From Hyunsoonleella aquatilis (GTDB taxonomy: Bacteria > Bacteroidota > Bacteroidia > Flavobacteriales > Flavobacteriaceae): a stretch of 64,000 nt of DNA. The stretch covers positions 372,001-436,000 of the forward strand of contig NZ_JACNMF010000001.1 in the NCBI RefSeq assembly GCF_014270105.1. Reading direction: 5' to 3'. Below, piece by piece: positions 59,654-64,000 of this stretch. The number at the start of each line of letters is the position of its first letter. Position 1 is the first letter of the stretch. A program made the position numbers and the translations under genes. Below the pieces are notes generated by a model. It made no database searches. It had not been told where the DNA came from and saw nothing but the letters and a program-made list of their open reading frames with translations.

Positions 59654-60943
59654 ATGACGCTGTCCGCTGTTATTATTGCATTATCACTAATTCTTTCCGC
59701 TTTTTTTTCGGGTATGGAAATCGCTTATGTGTCCTCCAATAAAATCCATATTGAAATTGAAAAGAAACAAGAAGGCATTTTGGCAAATGTACTAACTAGA
59801 TTGACTGCCAAGCCTTCAAAATTTATTACCACCATGCTTATTGGAAACAATATCGCTTTGGTAGTTTACGGGTTTTTTATGGGTGATGTTTTGGTCAATT
59901 GGTTTCAATCCATGTTGCCGTCGGATTCGGCCTTTGTTAACTATATGTTTACGGATTTAAGCCTGCTTTCGCAAACGATAATTTCAACTTTTGTCATATT
60001 GATAACTGCGGAGTTTTTGCCCAAAGTGTTTTTTCAGATTTATGCCAATTCATTAGTGAAAATACTGGCTATTCCAGCTTTTATATTTTATGCACTGTTC
60101 ACCTGGGTTTCCGATTTTGTGATTTGGATTTCGGATATGGTGTTAAAGTACTTCTTTAAGACCGAAGGCGATAATATCCAGATCGCATTTAGCAAAGTAG
60201 AGTTAGGCAATTATATAAGCGAGCAGATGGAATCGGTGGAGGAGCACGACGAGGTAGATTCCGAAATCCAGATATTTCAAAATGCTTTGGAGTTTGCTGA
60301 GGTAAAGGCCCGCGAGGTGATGGTGCCCCGTACCGAGATTATTGCCGTAGACATCAACGATACCATTAAATCTCTGAGTGCTTTGTTTACCGAAACAGGC
60401 TGTTCTAAAATTTTGGTCTTCAAAGATTCCATTGATGATATTTTGGGCTATGTCCATTCTTTTGAGCTCTTCAAAAAACCTAAAACTATCAAGTCTATTT
60501 TGATGCCAGTGGAGTTTGTGCCGGGCACTGTTCTGATTAGCGACGTGCTGAATATTTTAATCAAAAAGCGCAAAAGTATTGCTGTGGTTTTGGATGAATA
60601 TGGTGGCACATCAGGAATTATGACTGTTGAGGATATCGTGGAAGAATTGTTTGGCGAAATTGAGGACGAACACGACACGGCCGTGCTGAAAGAAGAGCAG
60701 GTGGACGAGCAAACTTATGTGTTTTCTGCCCGTTTGGAAGTGGACTACCTTAATGAAACCTATAAAATTAATCTTCCTGAGGACGAAGCATATGAAACTT
60801 TGGGGGGCTTTATCGTGAACCATACCGAAGAAATCCCCGAGCAAGGTGCAATAATTGACATTGAATCTTTGCAGTTTACAGTTTTGGAAGTATCAAATAC
60901 CAAAATCGATCTAGTAGAGCTCAAAATTATGGAGTCGGATTAA
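59654..60943 (+). CDS. CNNM/CorC-type membrane protein with CBS pair (hemolysin family)
   Basis: 429 residues. The N-terminal DUF21 (CNNM) part has about four membrane helices up to residue 190, with SAFFSGMEIAYVSS in the first. A CBS-domain pair follows (EVMVPRTEIIAVDIND...VLDEYGGTSGIMTVEDIVEELFGEI near 220-340), then the C-terminal CorC/HlyC domain. Family members are linked to Mg/Co transport; the 'hemolysin' label is historic. Adjacent to PpiD in a fixed flavobacterial order. Confidence 0.88.
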   Translation: MTLSAVIIALSLILSAFFSGMEIAYVSSNKIHIEIEKKQEGILANVLTRLTAKPSKFITTMLIGNNIALVVYGFFMGDVLVNWFQSMLPSDSAFVNYMFTDLSLLSQTIISTFVILITAEFLPKVFFQIYANSLVKILAIPAFIFYALFTWVSDFVIWISDMVLKYFFKTEGDNIQIAFSKVELGNYISEQMESVEEHDEVDSEIQIFQNALEFAEVKAREVMVPRTEIIAVDINDTIKSLSALFTETGCSKILVFKDSIDDILGYVHSFELFKKPKTIKSILMPVEFVPGTVLISDVLNILIKKRKSIAVVLDEYGGTSGIMTVEDIVEELFGEIEDEHDTAVLKEEQVDEQTYVFSARLEVDYLNETYKINLPEDEAYETLGGFIVNHTEEIPEQGAIIDIESLQFTVLEVSNTKIDLVELKIMESD

Positions 60944-61029
60944 CGAATACCCCCAGCATCGCTTTTTAGTCCAATTAAACCTGATTTCCCCTTTTATTAT
61001 TAAACAGAAAATGGTATTTTCGCGCACGA

Positions 61030-61037
61030 TATTTTTG
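61030..61037 (+). promoter_or_regulatory. Bacteroidota -7 box upstream of ppiD
   Basis: TATTTTTG matches TAnnTTTG and lies 109 bases before the ATG. The remainder of the 202-base gap, about 60944-61145, shows no other gene or repeat. Confidence 0.35.
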
Positions 61038-61145
61038 TCAACCCCCCAAAGTTAAAGTCCTTTAGGGATTTTGTTTTAACGGTGTCAAGGCAAATTCGCA
61101 TAACAAAAAACCAACAATAAACGGTTAAAATTTAAAGACAACCCC

Positions 61146-63302
61146 ATGGCAGTTTTAAATAAAATTAGACAGCGTTCATTAATCCTGATTTTGGTCATTG
61201 CATTGGCCTTATTTTCATTCGTATTGGCGGATTTGTTCCGTAATAGTGATGCCCTTTCCGCGAGATCTCAGGATACAGTGGCTACCATTAACGATATTGA
61301 AGTAAAGCGCGATGACTTTTTGCAAAAAGTGGAAATTTTGCAACGCCAAATGGGGCCAAACGCTACCAATACGCAAGTAATGAACCGAGTGTGGAACCAA
61401 GAACTGCGAGAGGCTGTTTTTAAAACGCAATATGAAAAATTGGGCATTACAGTAGAGCAAGATCAAATGCGCGATTTGTTGAAAACACCCTTGTCTGCCA
61501 ATCCTGAGTTTCAAAATGCCGCAGGTCTTTTTGATGAAAATAAACTGAATGAATTCATTGCCAACTTAAAGGAAATCGCACCACAACCAGGTTTTTTGGG
61601 TGGTCGTCCCATAACCTATTCTGATTGGGTAACCTATGAAAAGCAATTGGCTAATAGAGCTTTAGAACAAAACTATTTCAACTTGGTAAAAGCTGGTTTA
61701 GTCGGTACTCTTGCTGAAGGTGAATTGGACCATAAAATGGAGGGTAATTTGGTGGACATCAAATATGTTCAAATTCCATATTCTTCAATTATAGATAGCA
61801 CGATTAATGTAAGCAAAGCTGATATTAAGGCCTACATAAAGGAACACGCTAGCGAATTTGAAGTAGAGGCTTCCCGCGATATCAAATATGTAGAATTTAA
61901 GGAAGAGGCTACCATAGAAGATGAAAATGCAATTAAAGCCATTTTGGAGAAGTATAAAAACGGAACCGTTGAATACAATAATGGAAGAACGGATTCCATA
62001 AAGCCTTTTGCTGAGGTTGCCGAGCATGAAAGTTATATCAATTTGGTTGGTGATTCGGATGAGAAATTCAATGATGGTTTCGTGTTTAAATCAAGTTTGC
62101 CCGCTTCAGTGGCAGATAGCATTTATAATTTGAAACAAGGCGATGTTTTTGGGCCTTACAAGGACAATGGTATGTTTAAGTTAACCAAGCTTATTGAAAC
62201 CAAAAATCTTCCAGATTCGGCTAAAGTGAGACATATTTTGGTCCCTTTTATTGGAGCACAAAGTGCTGGCCCGGATGTTACGAGAACTGAAGACCAAGCA
62301 AAAGCTTTGGCGGATAGTTTACTATCGGTTATTAAGCGAGATAAATCCAAGTTTCCAGAATTGGTTACTGAGTTTTCTTCGGACCAAGGAAGTGTTGCTA
62401 ATGAAGGCCGTTATGATTGGCACCCTTACGGACAGATGGTTCCGGAGTTCAACGCTTTTGAGTTCGAAGGCAAGGTTGGTGATATTGGTGTGGTGAAGAC
62501 TATTTTTGGATTCCATGTGATTGAGGTTGAAGGCCAAAGTGACAAAAAGAAGGCCGTTAAAGTTGGTACTATTGCCAGGAAAATTGAGCCATCAGAGACA
62601 ACCATTAATGCCATTTTTAGGGATGCTTCCAATTTTGAAATCAAAGCTGGCGAGGGCGATTTTGAAGCTGTGGCTAAAGAAAATAATTATACCATTCGTC
62701 CAGTAAACGGTGTAAAGGCTTTGGATGAGAATATTCCAGGAATCGGTAATCAAAGACCAATAGTGCGTTGGGCATTTGAGGAGGATGTCAAAGTGGGAGA
62801 TGTAAAGCGTTTCACGACTTCAAACGGTTATGCTATTGCGCAGTTGGTGGCTGTACACGAGGAAGGCTTAATGTCTGTTGAAGATGCTTCAGCAACGGTA
62901 TTACCAAAAATAAGAAAAGAGAGAAAGGCAGCTTTGATTAAAGAGCGTGTGTCAGCATCTACTTTAGACGATGTGGCTGCTGCAGAAAACACAACGGTTA
63001 GAACTGCATCTGCAATAAACATGAAAAACCCAACTATTTCGGGAGCAGGAAGGGAGCCAGTGGTTGTTGGAGCAGCTTTTGCTTTGAATGAGGGGGAAAC
63101 TTCTGGTCTTATAGAAGGCGAAAAGGGTGTGTATATGATTGAGGTGACCAAGAAAACACCGGCAGTAGAGTTAGATAACTATCAAGCGGCAGCCAATAGG
63201 ATTGAGCAACAAAAATCTGGAGCGGTAAACTCGAAACTCTACAATGCGCTAAAAGATGCCGCAGATATTGAGGATAATAGGGCGAAGTTGCAGATTCAAT
63301 AG
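61146..63302 (+). CDS. ppiD: Membrane-anchored peptidyl-prolyl isomerase, PpiD/SurA type
   Basis: A 718-residue periplasmic foldase. One N-terminal helix (LILILVIALALFSFVLADLF) anchors it. A SurA-N-like chaperone region follows (DDFLQKVEILQRQMGP...LREAVFKTQYEKLGI), then a parvulin domain with KVRHILVPF, SDQGSVANEGRYDWHPYGQMVPEF and VKTIFGFHVIEVEG near residues 360-460, and a second degenerate region towards the C-terminus. It assists folding of outer-membrane proteins. A perfect terminator lies 65 bases after the stop. Confidence 0.92.
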   Translation: MAVLNKIRQRSLILILVIALALFSFVLADLFRNSDALSARSQDTVATINDIEVKRDDFLQKVEILQRQMGPNATNTQVMNRVWNQELREAVFKTQYEKLGITVEQDQMRDLLKTPLSANPEFQNAAGLFDENKLNEFIANLKEIAPQPGFLGGRPITYSDWVTYEKQLANRALEQNYFNLVKAGLVGTLAEGELDHKMEGNLVDIKYVQIPYSSIIDSTINVSKADIKAYIKEHASEFEVEASRDIKYVEFKEEATIEDENAIKAILEKYKNGTVEYNNGRTDSIKPFAEVAEHESYINLVGDSDEKFNDGFVFKSSLPASVADSIYNLKQGDVFGPYKDNGMFKLTKLIETKNLPDSAKVRHILVPFIGAQSAGPDVTRTEDQAKALADSLLSVIKRDKSKFPELVTEFSSDQGSVANEGRYDWHPYGQMVPEFNAFEFEGKVGDIGVVKTIFGFHVIEVEGQSDKKKAVKVGTIARKIEPSETTINAIFRDASNFEIKAGEGDFEAVAKENNYTIRPVNGVKALDENIPGIGNQRPIVRWAFEEDVKVGDVKRFTTSNGYAIAQLVAVHEEGLMSVEDASATVLPKIRKERKAALIKERVSASTLDDVAAAENTTVRTASAINMKNPTISGAGREPVVVGAAFALNEGETSGLIEGEKGVYMIEVTKKTPAVELDNYQAAANRIEQQKSGAVNSKLYNALKDAADIEDNRAKLQIQ

Positions 63303-63311
63303 TGCCCACCT

Positions 63312-63329
63312 TCCCGATAGCTATCGGGA
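63312..63329. repeat. TCCCGATAGCTATCGGGA palindrome
   Basis: Perfect 18-base palindrome, nine bases after the ppiD stop. It is the same palindrome as at 15290, 48747, 50888 and 55195. Confidence 0.9.
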
Positions 63330-63366
63330 CTCCTTATAGGGCAGGAAGTCTGATTCAGATAAAAAG

Positions 63367-63410
63367 AAAACCATATGGCTCTGGAATTTCCAGAGCCATA
63401 TGGTTTTTTA
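63367..63410. terminator. Intrinsic terminator with 20-bp perfect stem
   Basis: AAAACCATATGGCTCTGGAA (63367-63386) pairs perfectly with TTCCAGAGCCATATGGTTTT (63388-63407) across one base. Long A and T runs at its ends let it work on both strands, for ppiD and for the convergent GHMP kinase gene. Confidence 0.93.
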
Positions 63411-63438
63411 GTTTCTCACGTTTGAGTGAACACATTCC

Positions 63439-64000
63439 CTATAGGGAGGGCGGGAAGGGCTTTACCATATCGCTGTAGGGTATCACGGTTTTAAACCCCT
63501 TTTCATTAAAATAAGCGGTTGGATTACTTTCAGAACAGGCCAAAACAAAATCTCCACCCCACGCACCTAGACTTTTTATAGCTCCATTAAAATCATTGAA
63601 GTAAATGGACTTTACGGTTTCCATCTTATTTAAGTTTGAAATAATAGCTTCGTGACTCGAAACTAAGTGTTGAAATGCATTCAACTCCTTACAGGTAATC
63701 ATTCGTGAAGTGATGTCATTTATTTCAGAAATAATAGGTTTTAAACCTGTATTTAAGGATTTGTAATGTGCAATACCCTCTCGGCTATTTTGTTTTTTAT
63801 TTAGGTAAACAAAATAAAGATGTTCTTTAAATGGAGGATTGAAACCAGCTATTTGAACTTCTGGTTTTCCATCAACTAATTGAAAGGTAATGGACGAATT
63901 GTGCTGCGCACAGGCAATATCATAACCGCTACCACCAAAGGTCATTTCTAAGAGTTTATAGGCATCTATGTTTGTCCATTGAGCAATATTATTGATTAAC
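63439..64000 (-). CDS. GYDIA-family GHMP kinase, C-terminal part
   Basis: The open frame enters from beyond the right edge, so the start is missing. The visible part reads ...QWTNIDAYKLLEMTFGGSGYDIACAQHNS, containing the FGGSGYDIA motif that names this flavobacterial GHMP-kinase group. SLGAWGGDFVLACS follows, the C-terminal glycine-rich region of the fold. Members are usually next to HMG-CoA reductase and are thought to serve the mevalonate pathway; the exact substrate is not known. It is convergent with ppiD. Confidence 0.85.
   Translation of the reverse strand, partial: LINNIAQWTNIDAYKLLEMTFGGSGYDIACAQHNSSITFQLVDGKPEVQIAGFNPPFKEHLYFVYLNKKQNSREGIAHYKSLNTGLKPIISEINDITSRMITCKELNAFQHLVSSHEAIISNLNKMETVKSIYFNDFNGAIKSLGAWGGDFVLACSESNPTAYFNEKGFKTVIPYSDMVKPFPPSL

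Overview
The window is an AT-rich chromosomal segment of a member of the Bacteroidota, almost certainly a marine-type Flavobacteriaceae. The grounds are: several promoters of the Bacteroidota form TAnnTTTG; many lipoproteins and outer-membrane barrels ending in Phe; a mevalonate pathway instead of the DXP pathway; family-specific proteins (alpha/beta hydrolase-OsmC fusion, GYDIA-type GHMP kinase, PpiD next to a CNNM protein, DUF547 proteins); and dispersed palindromic repeats of the kind that litter flavobacterial intergenic DNA. No phage, transposase, plasmid or CRISPR gene was seen. It reads as core-like chromosome with metabolic islands.

Layout. 1-9.4 kb: redox and repair genes (SelO, MsrA, hydrolase-OsmC, aldo/keto reductase), a 1223-residue three-part surface lipoprotein, thioredoxin. 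9.5-12.2 kb: TesB thioesterase, glycerophosphodiesterase, a small toxin-antitoxin pair, DUF1697. 12.2-16.3 kb: mevalonate diphosphate decarboxylase, mevalonate kinase-like GHMP kinase, UbiA-type prenyltransferase, and an RluB-like protein that has lost its catalytic Asp. 16.6-21.8 kb: a polyamine operon (arginine decarboxylase, agmatinase, deoxyhypusine-synthase-like enzyme, GNAT-nitrilase fusion) behind a long structured leader. 21.8-27.1 kb: small acidic proteins, hydrolase, GT-C mannosyltransferase, gamma-glutamyltransferase. 27-32.6 kb: a minus-strand operon of an FAD oxidoreductase, polyferredoxin, YwqK-like protein and two GT2 glycosyltransferases. 32.8-37.6 kb: DUF547, outer-membrane proteins, a GH113-like hydrolase. 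37.6-41 kb: pyruvate carboxylase. 41.9-49.2 kb: an arsenosugar-biosynthesis cluster (ArsM, radical-SAM ArsS, nucleoside phosphorylase, two glycosyltransferases, peroxidase-like protein, rhodanese) with a sterol-desaturase-family enzyme and a DUF547 lipoprotein in the same run. 49.4-55 kb: xylose utilisation (XylB, XylA, XylE-type porter, LacI regulator). 55-64 kb: tRNA-Phe, CoaX, outer-membrane protein, TPR protein, LptC, CNNM/CorC, PpiD, and the end of a GYDIA GHMP kinase.

How the parts work together. The arsenosugar run can be read as a pathway: arsenite methylation (ArsM), adenosyl transfer to the methylated arsenic (ArsS), removal of adenine (phosphorylase), then glycosyl transfer and possibly lipid attachment. 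The polyamine run makes agmatine, then putrescine, then probably an aminobutylated polyamine. The xylose genes convert imported xylose to xylulose-5-phosphate.

The most striking non-gene signal is a set of palindromic repeat families. One is a roughly 100-bp element with GCGTTA/TAACGC ends (four copies). Another is the perfect palindrome CCCGATAGCTATCGGG (about seven copies, one inside a tRNA 5' fragment). Three further repeats have inserted inside protein-coding genes and are translated in frame. The main candidates for undescribed biology are the extended arsenosugar cluster, the DHS-like/GNAT-nitrilase polyamine module with its leader, the catalytically degenerate RluB paralogue, the phosphatase/kinase-like/barrel lipoprotein, and these repeats.
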